This document shows positions 1 to 8,693 of a stretch of DNA of 64,000 nt, one piece after another; position 1 is the stretch's first letter; every line of letters starts with the position of its first letter. Below the pieces are notes generated by a model. The model searched no databases. It saw only the letters and a list, made by a program, of their open reading frames with translations, and was not told the origin of the DNA. The stretch covers positions 558,001 through 622,000 of the forward strand of contig NZ_JABFDH010000001.1 of assembly GCF_013403975.1 (NCBI RefSeq). The letters are read 5' to 3'. This stretch comes from Winogradskyella ursingii. Its GTDB lineage: Bacteria > Bacteroidota > Bacteroidia > Flavobacteriales > Flavobacteriaceae. A program made the translations under genes and the position numbers.

Positions 1-26
1 TTTTTTAGAACAGCAAGCCATTAAAA

Positions 27-725
27 ATGACATCTGAAACGCTCAACGGTATCATAACTTACGCGCCCGAATCTCGGGAGCAGTTAATGGACTATGCGTT
101 TGAGCATAGTAAGATTTTAGTGGCCGTTAATGCTGAAAAAATATTACATGCCACAGATGAAAGTCGTAAAATCATCAACAGAAATTTAGGTTATCCAGAT
201 GGTATTGGAGCGGTTTGGGCATTGCAAAAAAAAGGACACAAATCCGCAGTTAAAATTCCAGGATGCGAGTTGTGGTTGGATATGATAGCAAAACATTACC
301 AATCGAAATCATTTTATTTAGTAGGAGCAAAGCAAGAGGTTATTGAAGCCACGGTAAACCAACTAACATCTGAATTTGCAGGAATTAACATTTGCAACTT
401 TAGAAATGGCTATATAAAAACAGAACAAGAAGAACTCGATTTAATTGAAGATATAAAAAAACACCAACCTGACGTGATTTTTGTTGCGATGGGTTCACCG
501 AAACAAGAAGAGTTAATGGAGCGCATTCAAAAACAACACCAAGCTGTTTATCAAGGCTTGGGAGGTAGTTTTGATGTGTATACTGGCAATGTAAAGCGTG
601 CTCCAGAATGGTGGGTGAAAAATAATATGGAGTGGGCGTACAGGTTAATTAACCAACCTTCACGTATTAAACGTCAGATTCATTTGGTAAAGTTCTTCTT
701 AAATTTGAAATTGGGAAAGTACTAA
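27..725 (+). CDS. WecG/TagA/CpsF-family glycosyltransferase
   Basis: 232 aa, cytoplasmic. The family (GT26) transfers ManNAc or ManNAcA from a UDP donor onto undecaprenyl-PP-GlcNAc during teichoic-acid linkage, ECA or capsule synthesis. Seen here: the N-terminal PDGIGAVW segment (about residues 57-64), GSPKQEE at 156-162, and the C-terminal block GGSFDVYTGNVKRAPEWW followed by EWAYRL, all family signatures; length is typical. It starts at an ATG close to the left edge, so the rest of the polysaccharide locus probably lies outside. The next genes (UDP-GlcNAc 2-epimerase and WecA-like transferase) fit a GlcNAc-ManNAc product, which is inference. Whether the donor is ManNAc or ManNAcA cannot be read from the sequence. 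Confidence 0.9.
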   Translation: MTSETLNGIITYAPESREQLMDYAFEHSKILVAVNAEKILHATDESRKIINRNLGYPDGIGAVWALQKKGHKSAVKIPGCELWLDMIAKHYQSKSFYLVGAKQEVIEATVNQLTSEFAGINICNFRNGYIKTEQEELDLIEDIKKHQPDVIFVAMGSPKQEELMERIQKQHQAVYQGLGGSFDVYTGNVKRAPEWWVKNNMEWAYRLINQPSRIKRQIHLVKFFLNLKLGKY

Positions 726-823
726 AATATAAGACTGTCACATCAAGCATTGGTTGAAATAAAATATATTTTATTGAAACCACCTTGCATGGCAAGTCAA
801 GATGCAATCAAACTAAAAAGTTT

Positions 824-1930
824 ATGTCTAATACATACAACATCACAATAATAGCAGGAGCCAGACCAAATTTCATGAAAATAGCTCCCATCATTCACGC
901 TATTGTAAAATCAAAAAACGAAGGGCACGCTATAGATTACAGATTGGTGCACACAGGACAACATTATGATAAAAACATGTCAGGCAGTTTCTTTGAGCAG
1001 CTTAAAATTCCGGTGCCACACACTAATCTAGAATGTAGTGGAGGCACACAGGCCGAACAAACAGCTGCTATTTTAGTAGCATTTGAAAAGGAACTTATGG
1101 CAAATCCTGCCGATTTGGTATTGGTGGTTGGCGATGTCACTTCTACTATGGCATGTGCATTAGTCGCTCAAAAATTACACACCAAAGTAGCGCATGTCGA
1201 AGGAGGTATCCGATCGAACGACTGGACCATGCCTGAAGAAATTAACCGATTGGTAACGGATAGCATTACCAATTATTTTTTTACCACCTCAGAAACAGCC
1301 AATAAAACCCTTAGAGCGAGTGGAGTTAAGGAGGAAGCAATTTTCTACGTTGGGAACACGATGATTGATACGCTTCTTAAACAGAGGCCAAATTTTAAAG
1401 CTCCTAAAATTTGGGATGAATTAAATTTAAAGGAAAAGCAATATATCGTGATGACGCTTCACCGACCAGCCAATGTCGATGAAGAAAGTCAACTTAAAGA
1501 TATGATCGCAGAAATCATAAATCATACAAAGGATTTGCCACTTATTTTTCCTGTGCATCCTAGAACTGCTAAAATTCTCGAAAGATTGCAGATTTCCCAT
1601 TCCAGATTGCACACAGTGGAGCCTCTCGGTTATTTGGAATTCAATTTTTTAGTAGAACGTGCCAAAGCCGTAATTACAGATTCTGGTGGTATTACCGAAG
1701 AAGCATCAGTCATGCTAGTGCCTTGTATGACCCTCCGTGATAATACAGAACGACCGGAAACAATGACGTTGGGCACGAATGAATTGGTAGGCACTAATCC
1801 AAAAAATATTCAGAAATATCTAGATAAATTGTTTGCTGGTCAATGGAAAACAGGGCAGGATATCCCTTTGTGGGATGGTAAAACAGCAGAGCGTATTATT
1901 GCTGAATTAATTATTTTAAGCGACGCTTAA
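824..1930 (+). CDS. wecB: UDP-N-acetylglucosamine 2-epimerase (non-hydrolysing)
   Basis: 368 aa cytosolic enzyme interconverting UDP-GlcNAc and UDP-ManNAc. The frame is open back to a TTG at 785, but I choose the ATG at 824 because the family homology (GARPNFMKIAP) begins a few residues after it. Visible family motifs in order: HTGQHYD, VVGDVTSTMA, HVEGGIRS, PEEINR, TLHRPANVD, PVHPRT, the nucleotide-binding DSGGITEEA and TERPET. These are the residues that bind UDP and catalyse elimination/re-addition in this family. Lies 98 bases downstream of the WecG-type gene on the same strand, and supplies the UDP-ManNAc that gene would use. Confidence 0.95.
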   Translation: MSNTYNITIIAGARPNFMKIAPIIHAIVKSKNEGHAIDYRLVHTGQHYDKNMSGSFFEQLKIPVPHTNLECSGGTQAEQTAAILVAFEKELMANPADLVLVVGDVTSTMACALVAQKLHTKVAHVEGGIRSNDWTMPEEINRLVTDSITNYFFTTSETANKTLRASGVKEEAIFYVGNTMIDTLLKQRPNFKAPKIWDELNLKEKQYIVMTLHRPANVDEESQLKDMIAEIINHTKDLPLIFPVHPRTAKILERLQISHSRLHTVEPLGYLEFNFLVERAKAVITDSGGITEEASVMLVPCMTLRDNTERPETMTLGTNELVGTNPKNIQKYLDKLFAGQWKTGQDIPLWDGKTAERIIAELIILSDA

Positions 1931-2037
1931 ACCAAATAACAGATACATTAACCTGTAAACTCCACAATAAACCCTTAATTGCATAGAATTTGTATATTCG
2001 TAAGCCTTGTAACTATGTTTTTGGATAAACCCTCAAT

Positions 2038-3126
2038 ATGATAAAAACATTACTCGAAAATTTCTCTCCAGAACAGAATTTATCGGTTTGGCTTATTGGT
2101 GCGTTTTTATTGGCATTTCTTATCGCATACCAAACATTTCCTACCATACTATACGTATCAAAACAAAAACATTTAATGGACGAGCCAGATGGCCATAGTT
2201 CTCATTTGGACCGAACACCAACGCTAGGAGGTATAGGTATTTTTTTTAGTCTTATTGTGGTGATGACCATTGTTGGTGCTTTTTTAAATACCAAGGTGTT
2301 GTTGTTGGTAATGGGAGGGCTAACGATTCTGTTTTTTTTGGGTCTTAAAGATGATCTCACAGTACTCTCGGCAACTAAGAAATTTGGTGGTCAGTTATTG
2401 GCAGCACTGCTACTTATTGTGTTTACTGATACCAGGATTATTGGCTTTTCTATGATTATGGATGTAGATGTTTTACCTTATTGGGTGTCCATTGGATTCA
2501 CACTTTTTGTTTACATTTTAATCATAAATGCCTATAATTTAATTGACGGTGTAGACGGTCTGGCAGGTTCTATAGCATTAAGCGTTAGTGCTATTTTTGT
2601 TTATCTTTTTGTAAATGCTGGCGATTTGAGTTTAGCCACCATCGCAATTGCACTGTGTGGTGCTTTAATCGCATTTTTAAGGTTGAATTTCTCAAGTACC
2701 AATAAAATTTTTATGGGAGATACAGGCTCATTGATTGTAGGGTTTCTATTGGCTTTTTTTACCATCAGTTTTATTAATATGGCACAAACCAATGTAGATT
2801 CAAATTATTACAGATCTTCGCCAGCATTGGCATTTGCATTATTGTTCTACCCATTGATTGATACGTTACGCATTTTCTTCATACGGATTTTTATTCTTAA
2901 AACGAGTCCTTTTAGAGCCGATAGAAATCATATTCATCATAGGTTTATCAGGGCAGGTTTCAATCATGTTTGGACCACGATTCTAATCACTGGAATCAAT
3001 CTGATAATCATTTATATAGCTTTCAATCTAACAAATAATCATCTTAACACACAGATTGTTTGGTTGTTGCTTTATGGCTCAGCATTATATCTTTTGCCAT
3101 TCGCGATAAAAAAAATGGCGCGATAA
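2038..3126 (+). CDS. wecA: Undecaprenyl-phosphate GlcNAc-1-phosphate transferase (WecA/TagO type)
   Basis: 362 aa polytopic membrane protein with about ten hydrophobic segments. The family moves GlcNAc-1-P (or another HexNAc-1-P) from UDP-sugar to undecaprenyl phosphate at the inner membrane, starting lipid-linked glycan synthesis. Seen: DEPDGHSSH followed by TPTLGG near residues 44-60, the metal-binding GLKDDL, the NAYNLIDGVDGLAGS loop, MGDTGSL, and the HIHHRF box near residue 300 that marks WecA/TagO rather than MraY. Follows the epimerase by 107 bases. A weak TATATTCG at 1993-2000 may be its own promoter, so it need not be in one operon with the epimerase. The exact sugar substrate is inferred from the neighbours. 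Confidence 0.9.
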   Translation: MIKTLLENFSPEQNLSVWLIGAFLLAFLIAYQTFPTILYVSKQKHLMDEPDGHSSHLDRTPTLGGIGIFFSLIVVMTIVGAFLNTKVLLLVMGGLTILFFLGLKDDLTVLSATKKFGGQLLAALLLIVFTDTRIIGFSMIMDVDVLPYWVSIGFTLFVYILIINAYNLIDGVDGLAGSIALSVSAIFVYLFVNAGDLSLATIAIALCGALIAFLRLNFSSTNKIFMGDTGSLIVGFLLAFFTISFINMAQTNVDSNYYRSSPALAFALLFYPLIDTLRIFFIRIFILKTSPFRADRNHIHHRFIRAGFNHVWTTILITGINLIIIYIAFNLTNNHLNTQIVWLLLYGSALYLLPFAIKKMAR

Positions 3127-3166
3127 AAAATTGCCTGACCTTGCTATGCTTAAAAAAATCCCATAC

Positions 3167-3197
3167 TTTGCTTATACCTTAAATGCGACTATATTTG
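3167..3197 (+). promoter_or_regulatory. Bacteroidetes-type promoter of the wza-like gene
   Basis: TTTG at 3167-3170 and TATATTTG at 3190-3197 match the -33 (TTTG) and -7 (TAnnTTTG) boxes of Bacteroidetes primary-sigma promoters, with a 19-base spacer, close to consensus. The start codon at 3220 is about 22 bases beyond the -7 box. This would begin a wza-wzc transcript. Confidence 0.7.
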
Positions 3198-3219
3198 TTA
3201 TTAAATAAATGCAGGCTTA

Positions 3220-3981
3220 ATGAGATCAAAATTTTGTGGAATTGTAGTATTGCTGTTGTTATGTTCTTGTGCTTCTAAAAAAGAGGTACTTTATCTACAA
3301 GATGCTGATAGCGTTAATAACAGTACTTTGAAATATACCAATGCCACCATCCAGCCTAACGATATACTCAAGATTACTGTAGAAAGTATCGTTCCTGAAG
3401 CAGCCTTGTTATACAATAAGAATGCTGCCCAAACTGTTCAGAATCAAAATCTGCAACTACTTCAGCTCGAGGGCTATCTGGTTTCTATTAATAATACAAT
3501 AGATTTTCCCGTTTTGGGCAAAATATCGACAGCGCAGAAAACCACGCAAGAGTTGGCAGATGCCATTACGAATCAACTTGTAGATGGTGAACACCTTTCC
3601 GATCCTATTGTAGATGTAAGGCTAATAAACGCCAAAGTGACTGTTTTGGGTGAGGTGAACAAACCAGGTGTATATAATTTTACTGAACAGAATATTACCT
3701 TATTACAAGCTTTAGGCTATGCCAACGACCTTACTATTAATGGTGAGCGCACAGATATTTTAATTACCAGAGAAGTTGACGGTGTGCGCAGGATTGCACA
3801 CATTGATTTAACGTCTGCAGACTTTTTGAATAGTGAATTCTATTTTATAAAACCAAATGACGTCATCGTGGTCAACCCTAACAATCCTCAAGTAAAACGA
3901 GCTGGTTTTATAGGTGATGTAGGTACAGTCTTGACCATCGCCTCATTGGCTTTGAGTATAACCATATTATTAACGAGATAG
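3220..3981 (+). CDS. Wza-like polysaccharide export outer-membrane lipoprotein
   Basis: 253 aa. Wza-family proteins form the outer-membrane channel or collar through which capsule or exopolysaccharide leaves the cell. The N terminus is a lipoprotein signal: hydrophobic run then LLCSC with the lipidated Cys at residue 17. A polysaccharide-export domain follows (about 40-125: IQPNDILKITV and FPVLGKI), then one SLBB domain (VTVLGEVNKPGVYNF, about 140-220). A last hydrophobic helix (about 233-253) ends in LLTR, longer than the amphipathic helix of E. coli Wza and with a membrane-span character. One base separates it from the wzc-like gene, so they are surely co-transcribed. Shorter than E. coli Wza, as is usual for Bacteroidetes. 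Confidence 0.9.
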   Translation: MRSKFCGIVVLLLLCSCASKKEVLYLQDADSVNNSTLKYTNATIQPNDILKITVESIVPEAALLYNKNAAQTVQNQNLQLLQLEGYLVSINNTIDFPVLGKISTAQKTTQELADAITNQLVDGEHLSDPIVDVRLINAKVTVLGEVNKPGVYNFTEQNITLLQALGYANDLTINGERTDILITREVDGVRRIAHIDLTSADFLNSEFYFIKPNDVIVVNPNNPQVKRAGFIGDVGTVLTIASLALSITILLTR

Positions 3982-3982
3982 C

Positions 3983-6319
3983 ATGAGCAATTCGTTTAAC
4001 AGTTTCGATGCTTTTAAAGAAGAGGATAATACCGATCTGAAACAAGAGGTGCAGCGTTATTTGCGTTATTGGCCATGGTTTTTAGTTGCTGTGTTTATTA
4101 TGTTGGTTAGCGCATATGTATATTTGAGGTATGCGCCAAGAATTTACCAAACTATGGCAAAGGTCAAAATTTTGGATGAGTCCGAAGGTTTGGAATTACC
4201 AACATCAGCATTTGTTTTTAAGCGTACTAATATCAACCTCGAAAATGAGATTGAGATTCTCACATCATATCTCATAGTGGAACGTGCAGTACAAGAACTC
4301 AACCTGAACACGAAATTTTACGAAGAAGGTCGCATCCAGACGTCGCCTTTAGCACATTTACCCTTTCAATTTGAACAAATAATCGATACAGATAGTATCG
4401 CGTCCAATTTTAGCTATAAAGTTGATGTATACGCATCTAAATTTGTGGTAACAAATCTTCAAACAGAAAAGACCTTTGAGTTTCCTAACCATGATACTAA
4501 TTTAAAAGATCATAATTTACCGTTTAATATTAGTCGTAATCAAGAAATGCCATTTGATGAAGTAATAGGCAAAACATTTATCATTGCATTTACTTCAGTT
4601 AAAAACGCAGCCTTAAATCTTAAGGCTAAAATTGAAGTGGAGGCCATTGGTGAGCAAAGTGATTTGTTACAATTAAGTATTAAGGGAGAAAGTCAAGAAC
4701 TCTCTGAAAGTATTCTTAATACACTGATCGATATTTTTAATAAGGACGGCATACAAGATCGACAACTTGTATCTCAGCGTACTTTGGATTTTATCGATGA
4801 GCGTTTTGTGTATTTGGCGGAGGAATTGGATTCCATTGAGGTTGGCAGACAGGATTTTAAAGAAGATAACAATTTAGTGGATCTTACCATTGATGCAGAA
4901 ATCGGATTGGAACAACGCACACAATCTGATGATGAAGTCTTTAGAATAAACAATCAATTAGCGCTAGCCAAATTATTGGAAAATGCCTTAAATACCAAGT
5001 CAAATTCGGGTTTATTGCCGGCAGATATTGGATTGGAAAATAGTGGTATCAACCGATTAATCGATGAGTATAATGCAGCAGTTTTAAATTTAGAAAAACT
5101 GCGCAGTAGTGCTGGTGCGAATAACCCAACCGTAAAACTGGCCGAAGGCAGAGCTGCGGAATTAAAAAATAATGTCAACAGATCTTTAAAATCTTACATC
5201 AATCAATTGGAGGTTTCACAATCACAATTGCAGCAACGCAATCGAAGGTTCGCTGGTCAGGTGTCCAGAATTCCAGAGAAAGAAAAATTATTGAGGTCTA
5301 TTGAGCGCCAACAAAAAATTAAGGAGAGCTTGTATCTTTTGTTACTTCAAAAGCGAGAAGAAGCTGCGATTAATTTGGCGATCACTGAACCATCCATAAA
5401 GGTGGTGGAATACGCTCTTACTGGTGTTAATCCCATTTCGCCGAAATCAAAAATAGTATATGCAGGTGCATTATTGGGAGGTTTGTTAATCCCGTTTGGT
5501 ATCCTGTATCTGATGTTTATGTTGGATACTAAATTGCACAGTAAAGAAGACATTACTGACGTGAATCCTGATATTCCTGTTATAGCTGAAATACCGGAGA
5601 TAAAAAAGAATGACACAACTATTTTTAAAGACCCTAACGATCGATCTGTCTTGGCGGAGTCATTCAGGATCTTAAGTTCTAATGTTGATTATATATTGCC
5701 GATTAAAGATGGAGAAAAGGGTAGGGTGATTTATTGTACATCTACTATAAAAGGTGAAGGCAAAACCTATGTGAGTATTAACTTGTCTTTAGCTTTATCC
5801 AGTATCAATAAAAAAGTACTATTAATTGGGACGGATTTAAGAAACCCTCAAATTCATAATCATATTAATGAAGATAAGCACAAACCCGGCCTCTCCGATT
5901 ATTTACACGATGTAAATTTTGAGTGGAGAGATGCTTTGATAAGCGGTTTTGAGCATCATCCAAATCATCATATTATTTTATCTGGAAACATACCACCAAA
6001 TCCAGCACATTTATTAACTAATGGACGCTTTAAAAAGCTCATAGAAGAAGCAAAAAAAGAGTACGATTATATTATTGTTGATACGGCACCAACAATTTTA
6101 GTCACGGATACGATGCTCATTTCCCAATTAGCGGATGCCACAATCTATATAGCGCGAGCGAATTTTACTGAGAAGAATTTGCTTGGATATTCTAAAGATT
6201 TATACGACTCTGGAAAACTGAAGAACATGGCTTACGTTATCAATGGAGTAGGTGCGAGTAAATCCCATGGTTATGGATATAACTACGGCTATGGTTATGG
6301 TTACGGTAACAAAGCTTAA
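3983..6319 (+). CDS. Wzc-like polysaccharide co-polymerase / BY-kinase (tyrosine autokinase)
   Basis: 778 aa inner-membrane protein. Order: cytoplasmic N terminus, TM1 (about 33-52), periplasmic Wzz domain with long coiled coil and GNVR-type region (to about 490), TM2 (about 493-512), cytoplasmic kinase. Walker A GEGKT at 591-595 (K594), Walker A' with D618 in GTDLRNP, Walker B VDTAP with D700. The C-terminal tail is a tyrosine cluster: six Tyr alternating with Gly/Asn at 764, 766, 768, 770, 772 and 774. In this family cyclic autophosphorylation of the tail controls oligomer state and export. No low-molecular-weight phosphatase (Wzb) is seen next to it. Converges with rpe, 9 bases apart. Confidence 0.92.
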   Translation: MSNSFNSFDAFKEEDNTDLKQEVQRYLRYWPWFLVAVFIMLVSAYVYLRYAPRIYQTMAKVKILDESEGLELPTSAFVFKRTNINLENEIEILTSYLIVERAVQELNLNTKFYEEGRIQTSPLAHLPFQFEQIIDTDSIASNFSYKVDVYASKFVVTNLQTEKTFEFPNHDTNLKDHNLPFNISRNQEMPFDEVIGKTFIIAFTSVKNAALNLKAKIEVEAIGEQSDLLQLSIKGESQELSESILNTLIDIFNKDGIQDRQLVSQRTLDFIDERFVYLAEELDSIEVGRQDFKEDNNLVDLTIDAEIGLEQRTQSDDEVFRINNQLALAKLLENALNTKSNSGLLPADIGLENSGINRLIDEYNAAVLNLEKLRSSAGANNPTVKLAEGRAAELKNNVNRSLKSYINQLEVSQSQLQQRNRRFAGQVSRIPEKEKLLRSIERQQKIKESLYLLLLQKREEAAINLAITEPSIKVVEYALTGVNPISPKSKIVYAGALLGGLLIPFGILYLMFMLDTKLHSKEDITDVNPDIPVIAEIPEIKKNDTTIFKDPNDRSVLAESFRILSSNVDYILPIKDGEKGRVIYCTSTIKGEGKTYVSINLSLALSSINKKVLLIGTDLRNPQIHNHINEDKHKPGLSDYLHDVNFEWRDALISGFEHHPNHHIILSGNIPPNPAHLLTNGRFKKLIEEAKKEYDYIIVDTAPTILVTDTMLISQLADATIYIARANFTEKNLLGYSKDLYDSGKLKNMAYVINGVGASKSHGYGYNYGYGYGYGNKA

Positions 6320-6328
6320 ACGTTGTGC

Positions 6329-6991
6329 TTAGGTGTTTGCCAGACGCTTCAGTGTCTTGATTGTTTCTGGTTGGTTGTCACTTTTAAATACATGGCTACC
6401 AGCAACAAATGTATCTGCACCTGCTTCAACAAGTTGTTGTATATTCTTGTCAGTAACACCTCCATCAATTTCGATACGCGTTTCTAAACCTTGCTCATCA
6501 ATCATAGAGCGAAGTTTTTTAATACGCTTATAGGTTACATCCTCAAATTTCTGACCACCAAAACCTGGATTAATAGACATTAAAAGAATCATATAACATT
6601 CAGGAAGAATATCTTCTAAAACCGAAATAGGAGTTGTAATATTTAAAACTATACCTGCTTTACAACCCGCATCTTTAATTTGTCTGAGTGTTCTGTGTAA
6701 GTGTACAGTAGATTCGTAATGTACCGTGATGATATCAGCACCACAATTCGCGAATTCTTCAATATAGCGCTCTGGCTTTTCTATCATTAAATGCACATCT
6801 AAGGGTTTGGTAGCGTGCTTTTTTATAGCTTTAATTATTGGCATACCATACGAAATGTTAGGTACAAAATGTCCGTCCATAACATCAATATGAAACCAAT
6901 CGGCATCACTGTTATTTACCATTTCTGTGTCACGTTGAAGGTTGCCGAAATCTGCGGCAAGCATAGAAGGTGCAATTAATTTTGATGCCAT
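6329..6991 (-). CDS. rpe: Ribulose-phosphate 3-epimerase
   Basis: 220 aa TIM-barrel enzyme of the pentose phosphate pathway, interconverting D-ribulose-5-P and D-xylulose-5-P. Motifs seen: MLAADFGNLQRD at the N terminus, HIDVMDGHFVPNIS (metal His and catalytic Asp), DVHLMIE, VHYES, MSINPGFGGQKF, and EIDGGV (second catalytic Asp). Length matches the family. It is transcribed alone towards the wzc gene, and has its own -7 box at 7017-7024, so it is functionally separate from the polysaccharide genes. Confidence 0.97.
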   Translation of the reverse strand: MASKLIAPSMLAADFGNLQRDTEMVNNSDADWFHIDVMDGHFVPNISYGMPIIKAIKKHATKPLDVHLMIEKPERYIEEFANCGADIITVHYESTVHLHRTLRQIKDAGCKAGIVLNITTPISVLEDILPECYMILLMSINPGFGGQKFEDVTYKRIKKLRSMIDEQGLETRIEIDGGVTDKNIQQLVEAGADTFVAGSHVFKSDNQPETIKTLKRLANT

Positions 6992-7016
6992 TATATTGAA
7001 ATGTTTAAAGTTGGCG

Positions 7017-7024
7017 CAAAGTTA
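7017..7024 (-). promoter_or_regulatory. -7 promoter box of rpe
   Basis: On the minus strand the bases read TAACTTTG, matching TAnnTTTG, about 26 bases before the rpe start codon. No clear -33 TTTG at the expected spacing. Confidence 0.5.
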
Positions 7025-7165
7025 AATAAATTATAAAGGATAGGTGTTTTTTGATTTGAAAGATTTATTCCTTTTAACTTGTTTAAAAAAGTACAACAAA
7101 AAGTATAAATTTTAAGGTAATTCAAAACAATTAATATGAATGTTAGCGGTACTTTCACTTATATA

Positions 7166-7198
7166 AAAAGTGAACCCACGGTAATCAGCCGTGGGTTC
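7166..7198 (-). terminator. Rho-independent terminator of rpoD
   Basis: A perfect 10-bp stem (7172-7181 pairs with 7189-7198, GAACCCACGG) with a 7-base loop is followed on the minus strand by ACTTTTTAT. It lies about 80 bases after the rpoD stop codon. Confidence 0.85.
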
Positions 7199-7276
7199 TT
7201 TCATCAATCAAAAAACGAACAGTTATGTGATAACTGTTGTTACCTTTATTAGGTTGGTCGTAAAATATACAAAAAA

Positions 7277-8140
7277 CTAACCTAAATATGTCTTTAATAT
7301 TTTGCTTCTCGAAGTATGTTTTAATCTTCGGATTGCTTTTTCTTTAATTTGTCTTACACGCTCGCGAGTTAAGTCGAACGTTTCACCAATTTCTTCTAAC
7401 GTCATTGGATGTTGGTTGCCCAATCCAAAATACAACCTAATCACATCTGCTTCACGAGGCGTCAGTGTTTCCAAAGCACGCTCTATTTCCGTACGTAAGG
7501 ATTCGTGTAATAAATCCTTATCAGGATTTGGCGATTCACCACTACGCAAAACATCGTAAAGATTGGAATCTTCACCTTCAATCAAAGGTGCATCCATACT
7601 GACGTGACGACCAGAATTTTTTAAGGACTCCTTTACATCGTTAATAGTCATGTCCAATTCTTTCGCGATCTCCTCTGGTGAAGGAGGACGTTCATGACTT
7701 TGCTCTAAAAACGCAAATGTCTTATTGATCTTATTGATAGAACCAATCTTATTCAAAGGTAAGCGAACTATACGAGATTGTTCTGCTAAAGCTTGAAGAA
7801 TTGATTGTCTGATCCACCAAACGGCATAAGATATAAATTTAAAACCACGAGTTTCGTCGAAACGTTGTGCTGCTTTGATTAATCCTAAATTACCTTCATT
7901 AATTAAATCGGGTAATGTTAAACCTTGATTTTGGTACTGTTTTGCCACAGAAACGACAAAACGTAAGTTTGCTTTGGTAAGTTTTTCCAAGGCAGTTTTA
8001 TCACCAGCTTTGATGCGCTGAGCCAATTCTACCTCTTCATCTGCTGTAATAAGATCTACTTTACCAATTTCTTGTAGGTATTTGTCTAATGATGCAGTTT
8101 CCCTGTTGGTTACCTGCTTGGTAATTTTGAGCTGTCTCAT
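7277..8140 (-). CDS. rpoD: Primary RNA polymerase sigma factor (RpoD/SigA)
   Basis: 287 aa. Bacteroidetes housekeeping sigma factors are this short because region 1.1 and the non-conserved insert are missing. Seen: region 1.2 ([16 protein letters not shown], about 17-32), region 2 with [17 protein letters not shown], the core-binding [18 protein letters not shown], and the -10 recognition [10 protein letters not shown], region 3 (about 125-200), and region 4 with [19 protein letters not shown] helix-turn-helix near the C terminus. It would recognise the TTTG/TAnnTTTG promoters found throughout this window. Monocistronic, with its own terminator. Confidence 0.97.
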   Translation of the reverse strand: MRQLKITKQVTNRETASLDKYLQEIGKVDLITADEEVELAQRIKAGDKTALEKLTKANLRFVVSVAKQYQNQGLTLPDLINEGNLGLIKAAQRFDETRGFKFISYAVWWIRQSILQALAEQSRIVRLPLNKIGSINKINKTFAFLEQSHERPPSPEEIAKELDMTINDVKESLKNSGRHVSMDAPLIEGEDSNLYDVLRSGESPNPDKDLLHESLRTEIERALETLTPREADVIRLYFGLGNQHPMTLEEIGETFDLTRERVRQIKEKAIRRLKHTSRSKILKTYLG

Positions 8141-8237
8141 TTAAATTCGATTTGTACAATTTTATTGAACAATAGTCTGTTCTATGTTATTATACGTAAG
8201 AACACAATAAAATGTTACAAAACGGAAGAAAAAACTT

Positions 8238-8612
8238 TTAGATTTTTAATTGCTTAACCGTGTCAAGGTTGATGGCATCAAGGGTTTCATTGGTGAATTT
8301 GTAATGTCCTCTGGTCGTAATTAATTTGAATCTGTACGATTTAATCTGACTCAATGTGTTTAAAAACAGCCATTTAGATTTTAATAATCTCGGCTTTTGA
8401 GATTTTAAGCTTAAATCAAAAATGTGTTTTCTACCTTCTTTTTCGGCAACAATATCTGGTGTTACATCAATATCGCTACCTTTTTTGTGGTAGGATTTTG
8501 GTGATTCATAACCTTTCATGTCGGCTTTTATATTAGAAAATCCTCGGTTTTCTAAATAGGAAATTGAATTACTTAACTCTTCTGCGTATTTGGCTTTATC
8601 TTGTGGAATCAT
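8238..8612 (-). CDS. Uncharacterised small protein, possible degenerate PD-(D/E)xK fold
   Basis: 124 aa, no signal peptide or membrane segment, rich in Lys. I do not recognise a named family. What can be seen: a helical N terminus (about 6-23, ending LENRGF), a stretch TPDIVAEKEG near residue 50 and then a beta-like segment HIFDLSLKSQ. The spacing resembles the PD...(D/E)xK core of restriction-like nucleases, but the usual acidic residue two before the Lys is Ser, so activity is doubtful. It sits alone between rpoD and proA; 81 bases separate its stop from nothing else on its strand upstream of proA's end. Function unknown; a structure comparison would be needed for the fold. Confidence 0.7.
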   Translation of the reverse strand: MIPQDKAKYAEELSNSISYLENRGFSNIKADMKGYESPKSYHKKGSDIDVTPDIVAEKEGRKHIFDLSLKSQKPRLLKSKWLFLNTLSQIKSYRFKLITTRGHYKFTNETLDAINLDTVKQLKI

Positions 8613-8693
8613 AACCTACAATATAACCAATTTGATGACAATTACAAATATTTAAGAGTTTTTAACTTTTTAGAAAACCGAGGAATTTGATAT

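Noticed and set aside
1..24. Seven codons and a stop in front of the first gene, possibly the end of an upstream gene
   Set aside because: Too short to tell from chance; no product can be named.
27..6319. Signs of horizontal transfer of the polysaccharide genes
   Set aside because: No integrase, tRNA, insertion sequence or clear composition change in the visible part.
7137..7253. 38-codon plus-strand reading frame between rpe and rpoD
   Set aside because: It runs straight through the rpoD terminator hairpin and has no recognisable features.
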